The notes under the pieces: generated by a model | Databases searched by the model: none | What the model saw: the letters and a program-made list of their open reading frames with translations, nothing else | Told to the model about the DNA's origin: nothing | Shown: in pieces, positions 15,747 to 25,513 of the stretch | Layout of the letters: every line of letters starts with the position of its first letter | Position numbering within the stretch: position 1 is the stretch's first letter | Made by a program: the position numbers and the translations under genes | Assembly: GCF_015521605.1 (NCBI RefSeq) | Contig: NZ_WANV01000011.1 | Location: forward strand, 1 to 61,960 | Source of the DNA: Thermococcus sp. | GTDB taxonomy: Archaea; Methanobacteriota_B; Thermococci; Thermococcales; Thermococcaceae | DNA: 61,960 nucleotides | Direction of reading: 5' to 3'

Positions 15747-16709
15747 CTAAAACACGCCCCACTCCCCCTCGAACTCCTTTTCTTCCCCGGTCTCTTCTCC
15801 TTTCAGCTCTACTCTGAACGTCTCCTCTGCTCTAACGTCTGGTCTCAGCCTTATGTCCAGGATGCCCCTGATTATGAACTCACTGTGGCCGAGGAGTATC
15901 GTTCCTCCGCCGAGGGACTCAGCGACCATCTTCGGCGTTACCGTGAGGTAAGAGCATACCATCGTTACCTTCTCCTCCGGGAGCATTCTCTCGCGGAACT
16001 CGAAGCTCCCGCCCTTTCCGACGACCTTCTCGTACTCAAAGCCCTTCGAAGTAAGGGCCACCTTTACGCGCCTAGCCTTTGTGAGGGTGGAGTAAACCGT
16101 TCCGGCTATGAACTTCCCCTCTCCACGATAGTTCACCTGGGCGGAGTCGCTCTCCGTGGCAACGGTTACCGTGCCGCTCCCCCTGACCTCACCCTCGTCG
16201 GTAAAGAAAAGCAACATTATGTTCTTGTAAAGCTCGTCGATTATTCTCACGGCGGGAGCCTTTACGAAGCCGGTTCCGTCTGGGGAAACGGCCACCTTGA
16301 ACGGTGAGTCCATGAAGGGAGCCCGTGGAGCCCTCTTCTTCTCCTTGGAGATGAACTTCCTCTCCACGTGGTAGCTCCTGTTCCTTCCGCTCCCGACCCA
16401 GTAGCCCCTCATTTCCAGTGTTCCGACCTCGAACTCAAGCTCCTCTGGAAAAGTGACCTCCGAGCCGGAAAAGCCGGATAGGCCTGCAAAGCTCTCGGCA
16501 CGCCTGTACTCCCTCCGCTTTTTCATCAGCACGTAAATTCCGGAGAACATTATCAGCAGGAAGAACGCAAAGAACGCCGTGATCAGCAGCCTGCCCTCCG
16601 ATACGCTGACGAGCACAAAGGCGAGAATCGCCATGAACAGTACCGTAAAGATTCCCAGGACGGCCAGCGCAACCGTGCTTCCCCTCTCCTTCAGGACGAC
16701 GACTCTCAT
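15747..16709 (-). CDS. Two-helix membrane protein with large soluble domain, hypothetical
   Basis: A 320-residue protein with two adjacent membrane segments near the N-terminus (about residues 14-36 and 41-62) and a long beta-rich soluble part. Basic residues follow the second helix (MKKRREYRR), so the soluble domain is probably cytoplasmic. ATG 16709 follows GGTGA at the usual five-base spacing; the upstream in-frame start at 16781 would run across the divergent promoter. It is convergent with the lipoprotein gene, three bases apart. No recognised family. Confidence 0.7.
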   Translation of the reverse strand: MRVVVLKERGSTVALAVLGIFTVLFMAILAFVLVSVSEGRLLITAFFAFFLLIMFSGIYVLMKKRREYRRAESFAGLSGFSGSEVTFPEELEFEVGTLEMRGYWVGSGRNRSYHVERKFISKEKKRAPRAPFMDSPFKVAVSPDGTGFVKAPAVRIIDELYKNIMLLFFTDEGEVRGSGTVTVATESDSAQVNYRGEGKFIAGTVYSTLTKARRVKVALTSKGFEYEKVVGKGGSFEFRERMLPEEKVTMVCSYLTVTPKMVAESLGGGTILLGHSEFIIRGILDIRLRPDVRAEETFRVELKGEETGEEKEFEGEWGVF

Positions 16710-16799
16710 CGGGTTCACCGGTGAAACTTCGGCGTCATGGTTATTATCCTTTGCGAGCGTTTTATAACCCCCGAACCCCAACCCTCACCGGTGTTGGAG

Positions 16800-17477
16800 A
16801 TGGTTCGCCTTCCGTTCCGCGACGGTTTTTATGAGCTGAGGCCCAGCAAGATAGTCTGTCTTGGAAGAAACTACGCCGAGCACGCGAAGGAACTCGGGCA
16901 TGAGGTGCCGAAGGAGCCTGTGATATTCCTCAAACCGCCGAGTTCGCTCATAGGTCCAAACGAGGCCATAATCCTCCCGAGAAAGAGCAGGGAGGTTCAC
17001 CACGAGGTCGAGCTGGCGGTGATAATCGGAAAGCGCGCAAAGCGGGTTCCGGCCGAGAAGGCTATGGACTACGTCCTCGGCTACACGATTCTGCTGGACG
17101 TAACGGCCAGAGACCTGCAGTGGGAGGCCAAGCGGAGGGGCCTTCCATGGACTGTCTCGAAGGGCTTCGACACCTTCGCCCCGGTCGGCCCGAGGGTCGT
17201 TGACAGGCGCGAGTTAAACATCGATGACCTTGAACTCGGCCTCAGGGTCAATGGAGAGGTTAGACAGCTCGCAAGGACAAGCGAGATGATATTCAAAATC
17301 CCGGAGATAATCGAGTACGTCTCGGGAATAATGACCCTCGAACCGGGTGACATAATAGCGACCGGAACCCCCCCGGGGGTTGGCCCGCTGAGGCACGGTG
17401 ATAGGGTGGAGGCCTGGATAGAGGGCATAGGGAAGCTTGAAGAGGACGTTCTGGCCGAGGAGTCAATACTCTGCTGA
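16800..17477 (+). CDS. Fumarylacetoacetate hydrolase (FAH) family protein
   Basis: A 225-residue single-domain FAH-fold enzyme, of the group that includes acylpyruvases, oxaloacetate decarboxylases and hydratases/isomerases of aromatic catabolism. Visible motifs are CLGRNYAEHAKELG, FLKPPSSLIGP, the metal-binding EVELAVIIG (Glu), LLDVTARDLQ with Asp and GDIIATGTPPGVG. Divalent metal would bind the Glu/Glu/Asp set. ATG 16800 follows GGTGTTGGAG and a TATA box (TTTTATAAC, about 16759), so the longer in-frame start at 16737 is rejected. Substrate unknown; acylpyruvate hydrolase or oxaloacetate tautomerase/decarboxylase are reasonable options. Confidence 0.88.
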   Translation: MVRLPFRDGFYELRPSKIVCLGRNYAEHAKELGHEVPKEPVIFLKPPSSLIGPNEAIILPRKSREVHHEVELAVIIGKRAKRVPAEKAMDYVLGYTILLDVTARDLQWEAKRRGLPWTVSKGFDTFAPVGPRVVDRRELNIDDLELGLRVNGEVRQLARTSEMIFKIPEIIEYVSGIMTLEPGDIIATGTPPGVGPLRHGDRVEAWIEGIGKLEEDVLAEESILC

Positions 17478-17522
17478 GAAACTTTTTTAAGTTCTTTTTC
17501 TGTGACTTCTGTGGGTGGTACG

Positions 17523-17867
17523 ATGCGGAGGCGTTTCGCTCCCCTCCTCCTCGTTCTGGTTGCTGCGGCGGTGTTCTCGGCCGGCTGTTTGAAGGGCGGG
17601 AACTTCGTTTACTCCAGGGGACAGACACTCTCCCCAGGAAGCGAACTGGTGTACCCATTTTCCGGCCCCGTGAACCTGACGGTTAAGATAACCTCAGATG
17701 TCCCCATTGAGGTCAGGATAGCCGGGGATAACGGCGTCCTGAAGGACTTTGGGATGGTGAAGAAAGTTGACACCGCCGTTGAGCTCCCGGAGGGAAAGTG
17801 GAAAGTCATCATCAGAAATTCCGGTGACGGGAAGGCGGTTCTTGACATCGAGATCCGGGGTCGCTGA
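17523..17867 (+). CDS. Small lipoprotein, hypothetical
   Basis: A 114-residue lipoprotein: signal peptide with lipobox AAVFSAGC (Cys about residue 22), then a small beta-rich domain (about residues 45-114, e.g. NLTVKITSDVPIEVRIAG, KWKVIIRNSGDGKAVLDIEI). ATG 17523 follows GGTGGTAC. An upstream GTG in frame would disrupt the signal peptide. It lies 45 bases after the FAH gene and could be co-transcribed. Surface or pseudo-periplasmic location. No family recognised. Confidence 0.7.
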   Translation: MRRRFAPLLLVLVAAAVFSAGCLKGGNFVYSRGQTLSPGSELVYPFSGPVNLTVKITSDVPIEVRIAGDNGVLKDFGMVKKVDTAVELPEGKWKVIIRNSGDGKAVLDIEIRGR

Positions 17868-18124
17868 TGGCGGCTTCATTCGTTTTTCCTCCCCCTTTCT
17901 CCAAATTTGTTCAGGTTTTCCAACTTCCATTGACAATCGTTCGAACCCTTAAACTGCCAGGCAAATGCCCTTCGAGACTTCAATGTCGTAATGTGCGTTA
18001 GTGTTCACCTGTTCATCTTACTGATGAACTTTTATTCATGCTGATACTAAAAACGGCATAAGAGTCTCTTTTGACCCGTTCCTGGTTTTATCTTCGCTTT
18101 CTTGACCTTTGCAGGTCTGAAAAA
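17868..18124. other. Non-coding interval between lipoprotein and OPT transporter
   Basis: This stretch is AT-rich and I see no convincing gene on either strand. It holds the hairpin at 18011-18033 and, at its right edge, the promoter of the transporter. CTGATGA at 18021-18027 with CTGA 13 bases later looks like half of a C/D box sRNA, but no second half follows. Confidence 0.5.
18011..18033 (+). terminator. Hairpin with T-run, candidate terminator
   Basis: GTTCATC (18011-18017) and GATGAAC (18023-18029) are perfect complements with a 5-base loop, followed by TTTTA. This has the form of an intrinsic terminator on the plus strand, about 145 bases after the small lipoprotein gene. Confidence 0.4.
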
Positions 18125-18179
18125 CTTTATATTTTGGAAAAGGGCGATATCTAAGGATTGCACGTCCTGCAGGCACGTG
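18125..18179 (+). promoter_or_regulatory. OPT transporter promoter with downstream palindrome
   Basis: CTTTATATT at 18125-18133 is a TATA box, giving initiation near 18154 and a leader of about 60 bases. CACGT-CCTGCAGG-CACGTG at 18161-18179 contains the perfect palindrome CCTGCAGG between CACGT copies, just downstream of the start site, a typical repressor position. Confidence 0.5.
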
Positions 18180-18215
18180 GACATGAATGCTCATAACCGT
18201 ACAGGAGGTTGGGAG

Positions 18216-19967
18216 ATGGCGGACGCCAACTGGAAGCTTGGAGAAGCGACCTGGAAGCGTAAGGATTCGGACGAGACCTACCGCGAAATAACTCCCGCTG
18301 CGGTAATCCTCGGTGTCATCTGGGGCGCCTTTATGGCGGCCAGCTTCACCTACGCTGGGATGATAATGGGCTTCACCTCCGGCGGTTCGGCCATAGCGGC
18401 CATCGTCGGCTGGGGTGTGCTGAGGGGAATCCTCAAGAAGGGAACCGTCGTCGAGAACAACATCGTCCAGACCATAGCTTCGGCAGTCAACATATCTGTC
18501 TCGGGAGTCATCTTCACCATACCGGCGCTCTACATCATGGGCCTGCACCAGGAGATAAACACGACCTACTTCTTCCTCGCCACCGCGGCCGGGGCGATAC
18601 TGGGAATCACCTTCATCATCCCCCTGAGGAAGCAGATGATCGAGATAGACAGGCTTCGCTTCCCGACCGGTACGGCAGTTGCCACCGTCCTCAAGACCCC
18701 GGGAAGCGGAATCGAGAAGGCCAGGCTGCTCTTCCTCGGCATGGCCGTCAGCGCGGCCGTCTACCTGATCCAGCAGTTCCCGGTGCTCGGCCTCCCGGAG
18801 GTCATCCCGGAGTACGTTGACCTCGGCGCGATGCTCCACCTCCCCGACTGGGTCAGCCTCGCCATGGCCCTCTCGCTGATGGTCTTCGGTATGGGCCTCA
18901 TCACCGGAAGGAACGGCCTCATAGTCCTCGCCGGTGGAATACTCTCCTACTACATCATAACCCCGATAGTCAAGAGCCTCGGCTGGCTCCCGAGCGACGT
19001 GACCGGCGGCGCGATCAGCGGCTTCGTCTACGCCAACATGACCAGGCCCCTCGGCATCGGTATGCTCCTCGGCGGTTCGATAGCCGGCCTCATACTCTCG
19101 ATGCCGGTCATCATAGTCGCCCTCAGGAGCATAGCCAACGCGAGCAAGCTCGGAACCGGCAGGAACGAGGAGCTCCCGATCAAGTACCTCTACGCGGGAA
19201 TAGCTTTGGCCTTCCTCCTTCTTCTGGCCACCACCTACAGGCTCGGCAACCTCGGCATCGGCAGGAGCCTGCTCACAGCCCTCGTCGGTGTCGCCTGGAT
19301 ATTCGTCGCCTCGCTGCTCGTGGCAATGTCCACCGGAATGACCGACTGGAGCCCGGTTTCCGGCCTCTCCCTCGTGTCGGTCATGATACTCCTCTACCTC
19401 ACGGGGAAGCAGGTGCCGCTGACCATACTCCTCGGAGCCACCGTCGGCGTCGCCATATCCGGTGCAGCGGACATGATGCAGGACCTCAAGACCGGCCACC
19501 TCGTCGGCGGTATTCCCTCAAGACAGCAGAAGGTCGAGCTCCTCACCGCCTGGCTCGGCCCGATAATAGCCCTCACCGTCGTCGGCCTCATCTGGAAGGC
19601 CTACGGCATAGGAAATGAGGCCGTCCCGGCACCGCAGGCGATGGCCCTCAAGTCCATGGTTGAGGCCATTCTCGGCGGCAACGTCCCGGTGGACAAGTTC
19701 ATCGCCGGCGGAATCCTCGGCTTCGCCCTCTCGATGAGCGGAATACCGGGACTCGGCGTCCTCGTCGGCCTGTCGATGTACCTGCCGATGCTCTACATCC
19801 TGCCCTACGGACTTGGCTGTATCGTCCATGAGATAGCCAAGAGGAAGAAGGGCAGCGAGTTCATAACCGAGAAGGTCCTCCCAGTGGCAGCGGGGCTGAT
19901 GGTCGGTGAGGCCGCGATGACCCTTCTCTTCGCGGTTCTCACAGTGCTCGGAGTGCTCCACCCGTGA
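18216..19967 (+). CDS. OPT family oligopeptide transporter
   Basis: A 583-residue membrane transporter of the OPT superfamily, which imports peptides or metal chelates with protons. It has about 14 hydrophobic segments; the first follows the family-typical N-terminus YREITPAAVILGVIWG. Loops RFPTGTAVATVLK and GIPSRQQKVELL are characteristic of the prokaryotic OPT group. The start at ATG 18216 is set by AGGAGGTT a few bases upstream; a longer frame from 18102 begins before the TATA box and is rejected. A small coiled-coil membrane protein follows 10 bases later and probably belongs to the same transcript. Substrate is not predictable. Confidence 0.92.
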   Translation: MADANWKLGEATWKRKDSDETYREITPAAVILGVIWGAFMAASFTYAGMIMGFTSGGSAIAAIVGWGVLRGILKKGTVVENNIVQTIASAVNISVSGVIFTIPALYIMGLHQEINTTYFFLATAAGAILGITFIIPLRKQMIEIDRLRFPTGTAVATVLKTPGSGIEKARLLFLGMAVSAAVYLIQQFPVLGLPEVIPEYVDLGAMLHLPDWVSLAMALSLMVFGMGLITGRNGLIVLAGGILSYYIITPIVKSLGWLPSDVTGGAISGFVYANMTRPLGIGMLLGGSIAGLILSMPVIIVALRSIANASKLGTGRNEELPIKYLYAGIALAFLLLLATTYRLGNLGIGRSLLTALVGVAWIFVASLLVAMSTGMTDWSPVSGLSLVSVMILLYLTGKQVPLTILLGATVGVAISGAADMMQDLKTGHLVGGIPSRQQKVELLTAWLGPIIALTVVGLIWKAYGIGNEAVPAPQAMALKSMVEAILGGNVPVDKFIAGGILGFALSMSGIPGLGVLVGLSMYLPMLYILPYGLGCIVHEIAKRKKGSEFITEKVLPVAAGLMVGEAAMTLLFAVLTVLGVLHP

Positions 19968-19977
19968 GGTGATGGAA

Positions 19978-20490
19978 ATGAAGAAGCTCATCGGAAACGT
20001 CCTCCTCACAGCCGGACTCATAGCTGGTTCAATAACCGCCGCCAGGATACCGCCAATGTGGGGCGGTTTAGCAGCTTCCCTCGTGGTGATGGGAGCGGGA
20101 ATACTCCTCAGGAGACAGGGTGCGAGGGAGGAGCTCCACAGGGCCGCCGAGAGCGGAACCGGTGGAGTCAGGGAGCTTGAGAGGCTCCTTGGCGACGCCT
20201 TGGCCAGGCTTGAGAAGGTCCTCGACGCCCCGGCTGAGAAGGCCCACGCCGAGCTCACCAAGATACTTGAGGAGCTCGACGAGTTCGCCGAGAAGGCCCA
20301 GCCGCTCCGCATTGAAGGCCTCATGACCTACGGAAAGATCATGAGCATCTTCAGCAGGGGCGAGAGGGCCCTCAACAGGGCCTGGAGCGCCTTCGCCGAC
20401 GGTTACGAAGAAGAGGGAAGGAAATACCTCCGCTACGGCTATGAAGACCTCAAAGAGACCCTCAGTGCAGTTAAGGCCCTGAGGGTCTGA
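19978..20490 (+). CDS. Membrane-anchored coiled-coil protein downstream of OPT transporter
   Basis: A 170-residue protein with two short hydrophobic stretches at the N-terminus (about residues 5-20 and 28-44) and a long charged helical region, e.g. LERLLGDALARLEKVL and ELTKILEELDEFAEKA, likely a coiled coil facing the cytoplasm. ATG 19978 follows GAGGTG by six bases; two nearer in-frame starts overlap that site. It begins 10 bases after the transporter stop, so it is probably a co-expressed partner or regulator of the transporter. No known family. Confidence 0.75.
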   Translation: MKKLIGNVLLTAGLIAGSITAARIPPMWGGLAASLVVMGAGILLRRQGAREELHRAAESGTGGVRELERLLGDALARLEKVLDAPAEKAHAELTKILEELDEFAEKAQPLRIEGLMTYGKIMSIFSRGERALNRAWSAFADGYEEEGRKYLRYGYEDLKETLSAVKALRV

Positions 20491-20493
20491 GCC

Positions 20494-20502
20494 CTGTTTT
20501 TT
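20494..20502 (+). terminator. T-run terminator after OPT operon
   Basis: CTGTTTTTTC directly after the stop codon provides a six-T run on the non-template strand, sufficient for archaeal transcription termination, in the short gap before the convergent methyltransferase gene. Confidence 0.45.
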
Positions 20503-20520
20503 CTTCCCTTGGATTTTTCG

Positions 20521-21624
<1,104 letters not shown>

Positions 21625-22698
21625 TCACTCCATTATTACCACTACACCCTTCCACTTCTTCCCGAAGCACTCGCTCGCCAGAACGTGTTTGCCGGTGAGC
21701 CTTTCGAGGAGCTTTATCCCGCCGTCGCACTTTTTAAAACCGGTCGCTATCCCAACTGTGAACCCCTCTATCTCCCGTATCCCAACGCGCTTCCGGTTGT
21801 CGAGTTTTTTCCTTAACTCGTCTCCGTACTTCCAGAGGATCCTCCTTGGGTCTAGGAGCAGGTCCTTCTCAATCCCGTCCAGGACGTCCTCGAAGTCCCA
21901 GGTAAATTCTTCCTCCCTTTTCTCCTCCCTTCCGAAGAGGGTAAAGCGACCCGTCTGCCACTCCCTCAGGAACCACCTCGCCGTCTCCTCGATATCGACC
22001 TCGCCCCCGGCCTTTATCAGGCCCCTCCTCTCGCCGATTTTTCTCAGTATCTCCTCCTCGCTCTCGAACCCATCTATTTCGAACTTCTCGGTTATTGCCT
22101 CCTTCCTCGTTTCGAGGATGCGTGAGATGAGCTTCAAAGCGGGTTTGACGGGTTCGTCTATCTTGTCTGCAGGAAAGCCTCCTTTGATGACCAGCTCGTC
22201 GAAGTCGTCTATTGGAACAACGCCAGGAGAGTCCAAAAGCCATATCTTCCTGCTGAGCCGTATCAGCTGCTTTCCCTTTGTGTAGCCGGGTATTGGGGCG
22301 GTGCCGACGGCCTTCTTGCCCTTCAGAGTGTTGATTATCGTGCTCTTCCCAACGTTGGGGTATCCTATGAGGGCGACCTTAACCTTCCCCCTCTCGTCGA
22401 GCAGGGGTTTTGCGAGCTTTCTTATTTCCTTCCTCAGGATTCCCGTCCCCTTCCGCTCCCTAGCGCTTATGAAGACGACCGGAATCTCGCTCTTCCGCTT
22501 GTACTCCTCGGCCCACTCCTTCGGCACCAAATCGGCCTTGTTCATGACTATGAGGAGCGGTTTGCCCTCCTCCTGGACGAGCCTCTCAAGCTTTCTGTTC
22601 CTCGTCCCTATCGGGTCCCTTGCATCGACTACCTCGACTATGATGTCGGCCTCGTCAACTACCTCCCTTACTATCCTCCACGCCTTCCTCTGCTTCAT
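21625..22698 (-). CDS. Circularly permuted GTPase (YlqF/YawG type)
   Basis: A 357-residue GTPase whose motifs are permuted in the order G4-G5-G1-G2-G3: NKADLVP (about residue 53), SARERKGTG (about 78), GYPNVGKSTIINTLKG (about 111), PGYTKG and DSPGV (about 151). Members of this group act in ribosome assembly; the archaeal relatives resemble nucleolar GTPases of large-subunit maturation. The C-terminal region is rich in charged helices, and probably contacts RNA. It overlaps the upstream TIGR04076-like gene by 44 bp in another frame, a sign of translational coupling in this operon. Confidence 0.9.
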   Translation of the reverse strand: MKQRKAWRIVREVVDEADIIVEVVDARDPIGTRNRKLERLVQEEGKPLLIVMNKADLVPKEWAEEYKRKSEIPVVFISARERKGTGILRKEIRKLAKPLLDERGKVKVALIGYPNVGKSTIINTLKGKKAVGTAPIPGYTKGKQLIRLSRKIWLLDSPGVVPIDDFDELVIKGGFPADKIDEPVKPALKLISRILETRKEAITEKFEIDGFESEEEILRKIGERRGLIKAGGEVDIEETARWFLREWQTGRFTLFGREEKREEEFTWDFEDVLDGIEKDLLLDPRRILWKYGDELRKKLDNRKRVGIREIEGFTVGIATGFKKCDGGIKLLERLTGKHVLASECFGKKWKGVVVIME

Positions 22699-22987
22699 CT
22701 CTAACCACCGTTATCTCAAAGATTACCGTACCGCCGTCCGTGTAGGGCGGTCCGGGGTCAAGGCACTGGACATAAGCTTTCTCCCCCCTGCCAAGCCCTA
22801 GTTCGCTGGGCTTAATACCCTTTCGCAGCGCAACTATGTACGGTAGCAGCGATGCGAAGGCATGGGTGCATATGGCGTCGGTTTCGTCCAGGTTGACCTC
22901 TGCACCCTCGACCACTATTCTGTCCCCGGGGCTAAAAACGGGACATTTCCCCCGGATTTTTATTACTCTAATCTCTAACCGCTCCAT
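22655..22987 (-). CDS. TIGR04076-like small protein
   Basis: A 110-residue protein with the conserved beginning IRVIKIRGKCPVFSPGDRIVVEG, then ICTHAFASLLPYIVALRKG, the core of the TIGR04076 family whose role is undefined. A conserved Cys pair (GKCPVF and AICTHA) is visible. ATG 22987 follows GGTGAG by four bases; a GTG nine bases upstream overlaps that site. It is the first gene of the operon leading into the permuted GTPase and the THUMP methyltransferase. The overlap with the GTPase gene is real in this reading. Confidence 0.8.
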   Translation of the reverse strand: MERLEIRVIKIRGKCPVFSPGDRIVVEGAEVNLDETDAICTHAFASLLPYIVALRKGIKPSELGLGRGEKAYVQCLDPGPPYTDGGTVIFEITVVRDEAEEGVEDSKGGS

Positions 22988-23079
22988 ACATCTCACCGAA
23001 ACCTAAATAAAGATTGAAGTTCAAAAAACTATTCGACATAAGAAGCTGGTTATGATAACGATTGATGGTGGTGCTCAAC

Positions 23080-24516
23080 GTGTCCGAGGATATCGAGGCG
23101 AAAATCCGCCGCCTTAGAGAGCTGGGTAAAGCCAGCGTAGAGCCTGAGGCCCCTAAAACGGCCAAGCCCCCTGTCAAGAAACCTCCTAAAAAGCCCCGCC
23201 CCGTGGGCAGTATCAGGGAGAGAGAAAGGAGAAAACGTATTCTCATTGGTGCATCAATCGTCATAATCGTGATTTTGATAATTTCTATAGGGGCTTACAT
23301 TTACATGGAAAACCGTGCTGCCCAGGAACTCACCCAGGCCAAGAACAAAAAGCTCGCCGAGGTCAACACTTATTTTAAGCCCGGAAGTGAGCTCATGAAC
23401 ACGACGTTTGGGAAGAACGCCCGCGATGAGCTAATCAGAAAGATAAACGCTGCCCAGACTGTTGATGAGGTTCAATCGATAGACGTTAAAGCTGCCTATC
23501 AGGAGGCGTGGAACCAGTACCAGGCATATCTTGAGGAGCAGAAGCGCCTCGAAATGGAGCGTCAGCTCAACCAGACCAAGAAGGAGAAGATAAGCCAGAT
23601 CGAGGCTCAGTTCAGCCAGCTTCTCGCCATGCCGCTGCCGGACAACCTCAAGAAGAAGGTCATTGACTCCCTGAACAGCCTCGAAGAACAGGTCATGAGC
23701 GCCACCAGTGAGCAGCAGGTCAATGCAGTAAACGCCGACCCGTATCTACTAGAGCTCTGGAGGGAGTACTACTACTACGTCATTGACACAATCCCGACCC
23801 AGAACGTCATCCTTGAGAGGGACAACGTCAAGAAGATAGTCACCAAAGCCGAGGCCAAATCCATCCTCGGAGGCATACTCGACTATAGGGAGCTCATCCA
23901 GTACAAGGTTTACAAGGTCGAGTTCGTTGATATCGCCCTCGTCCTCTCAAGGGACAAGATAAACGGCGCCTTCCTTGCTCCGGGAGACAAGATCATGATA
24001 TTCGCCAAGAACGCGACCAACGCGCCCTTCAAAGAGATAGTCAACGAGGGTTACGTTGAGCTTGTTCTCCTGCCGACCCAGGCCGGAACCATATCCGTCA
24101 ACGAGGCTCAGAGCCAGACGAGTTCATCGAGCACCACCTCATCCACCCAGTACTCCGAGCAGCACAACACCCAGTACACGCCGGGCGACACTTCCATAAC
24201 CAACGGACAGGCCATTAGCGACATATATACCAACTCCCAGACTGCCAGCCAGAGCGCATCCGCCAGCTACAGCTACACCGTTGACCTCACCGAGATCCTT
24301 AAGGCCATCGCGGCCGGCAAGATACAGGCCAGCGAGGACGTCAAGGAGCAACTCAGGGCGTACGGCTGGGAGATAGTCGACCTTGAGAAGGAATCTGGCA
24401 TGCTCGTGCTCGACCCGAACACCCAGTTCCTGATAATAGTAAAGGTGCCCTCAATATTCGTGCCGGACATACTCTCCAACCAGCAGTACCTGTACATCGC
24501 TAAGGTCGCAACATGA
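23080..24516 (+). CDS. DUF515-like membrane protein of a type IV pilus/secretion-like system
   Basis: A 478-residue protein. After a short charged, Pro/Lys-rich cytoplasmic head (about residues 1-50) comes one membrane helix (ILIGASIVIIVILIISIGAYI, about 54-75), then a long coiled-coil region (about 80-200) and a globular extracellular domain with a Ser/Thr/Gln-rich segment (about 345-400). This layout fits the archaeal DUF515 family found beside pilus-type ATPases. GTG 23080 follows GGTGGTG by six bases; earlier in-frame TTG/ATG codons overlap that site. First gene of a five-gene co-oriented cluster; probably an inner platform or alignment component. The DUF label is from memory. Confidence 0.75.
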   Translation: MSEDIEAKIRRLRELGKASVEPEAPKTAKPPVKKPPKKPRPVGSIRERERRKRILIGASIVIIVILIISIGAYIYMENRAAQELTQAKNKKLAEVNTYFKPGSELMNTTFGKNARDELIRKINAAQTVDEVQSIDVKAAYQEAWNQYQAYLEEQKRLEMERQLNQTKKEKISQIEAQFSQLLAMPLPDNLKKKVIDSLNSLEEQVMSATSEQQVNAVNADPYLLELWREYYYYVIDTIPTQNVILERDNVKKIVTKAEAKSILGGILDYRELIQYKVYKVEFVDIALVLSRDKINGAFLAPGDKIMIFAKNATNAPFKEIVNEGYVELVLLPTQAGTISVNEAQSQTSSSSTTSSTQYSEQHNTQYTPGDTSITNGQAISDIYTNSQTASQSASASYSYTVDLTEILKAIAAGKIQASEDVKEQLRAYGWEIVDLEKESGMLVLDPNTQFLIIVKVPSIFVPDILSNQQYLYIAKVAT

Positions 24517-24526
24517 GGTGATCATA

Positions 24527-25507
24527 ATGAAGCGCCTCACAGCATCTCTCTTTATTCTTTTGTTAGCCGCATCTCTAGTCAGCGCAGCTACGTACACCCT
24601 CCCCGGTGACACCTACAACAACATCGGGGTCATGGGGGAGGTTATGATAAATCTAAACGTGACTATGGTCAACACCGCCCCCTTCCCCAAGTTCATCGTT
24701 GTAAACCCTCGCTATGACTTCACCGTTTACAGGCTGGATAACAGTGAGAGCGTTCGGGCCTTCCTTTCGGGAGATACCGTTGTCCACAATATCTCGAACG
24801 TTCAGAGAACGACCCTGAACTACTACACTGGATTCTGGATAATGCCGTATGAAACCGTTGTTGTCAACTTTAGAATAACGTCCCACTACTCGTACATAAT
24901 TCCGACCGTCGATTACCAGACGGTGTGCGGCGACTCCGCCAAGATAACCTCCGTTGAGTACAACGGAAGCAGCGTCAGCGGAGTCGTTCAGGATCTTGAT
25001 GATATCGGCGTTTTGAGCTGCGGTGTAATGTATCCTCAGCTTATAAACACCCCGAAGGTTATCTACATGAGGAGCATGTTCCCGATTATCGATGGGCACA
25101 TCAAAATCCTCAGATATGAGGGAGACGTGACCTTCCGTCTGACCAACGTTCCAAACGATGCCGGGATATTCAACACCTTCTTCGCAGCTGCGATACCTGT
25201 CATCTTCGATGGGGCAAACATGACCGACTTCACCCCGAACTACACGATGACCTACAGAGACTATATGGAGGAGTTCATCTGGAAGTACAAGGGCCTCAAC
25301 CCACCCCAGAAGACCCAGCCACAGCCTCTTCCATCAATGCCCGGGATGTTCCAGCTTTCAAACACCCTGATAAGCGGGGTATCTGTTGGAGTCCCGGAGC
25401 TTAAACCGCCCGAACAGGCAGGCTTCGACTTCCCGGTTTGGATAATATTCATGGGCAGAGGTGTTGATATAACCTATCACGTTAGCTGGAAGACTGAGGG
25501 GCGGTGA
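24527..25507 (+). CDS. Secreted beta-rich protein of the pilus-like cluster
   Basis: A 326-residue protein with a clear signal peptide (MKRLTASLFILLLAASLVSAA, cleavage around residue 20). The mature part is beta-rich with NxT/NxS sequons (e.g. NVT, NMT, NYT) suggesting N-glycosylation, and contains two conserved-looking cysteines (VCGDS and LSCGV). There is no class III pilin signal. ATG 24527 follows GAGGTGATC. It lies 10 bases after the DUF515-like gene and just before the ATPase gene, so it is likely an extracellular part or substrate of the machine. No recognised family. Confidence 0.75.
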   Translation: MKRLTASLFILLLAASLVSAATYTLPGDTYNNIGVMGEVMINLNVTMVNTAPFPKFIVVNPRYDFTVYRLDNSESVRAFLSGDTVVHNISNVQRTTLNYYTGFWIMPYETVVVNFRITSHYSYIIPTVDYQTVCGDSAKITSVEYNGSSVSGVVQDLDDIGVLSCGVMYPQLINTPKVIYMRSMFPIIDGHIKILRYEGDVTFRLTNVPNDAGIFNTFFAAAIPVIFDGANMTDFTPNYTMTYRDYMEEFIWKYKGLNPPQKTQPQPLPSMPGMFQLSNTLISGVSVGVPELKPPEQAGFDFPVWIIFMGRGVDITYHVSWKTEGR

Positions 25508-25513
25508 GCGTTG

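Noticed and set aside
18021-18045. Possible C/D box sRNA (CTGATGA then CTGA after 13 bases)
   Set aside because: No C' and D box follow at usual spacing, and the same bases form a perfect hairpin with a T-run, which is a simpler reading.
18036-19499. 487-codon minus-strand open frame over the OPT transporter
   Set aside because: His/Asp/Glu/Gly/Arg-rich translation without any motif, antisense to a strongly conserved transporter.
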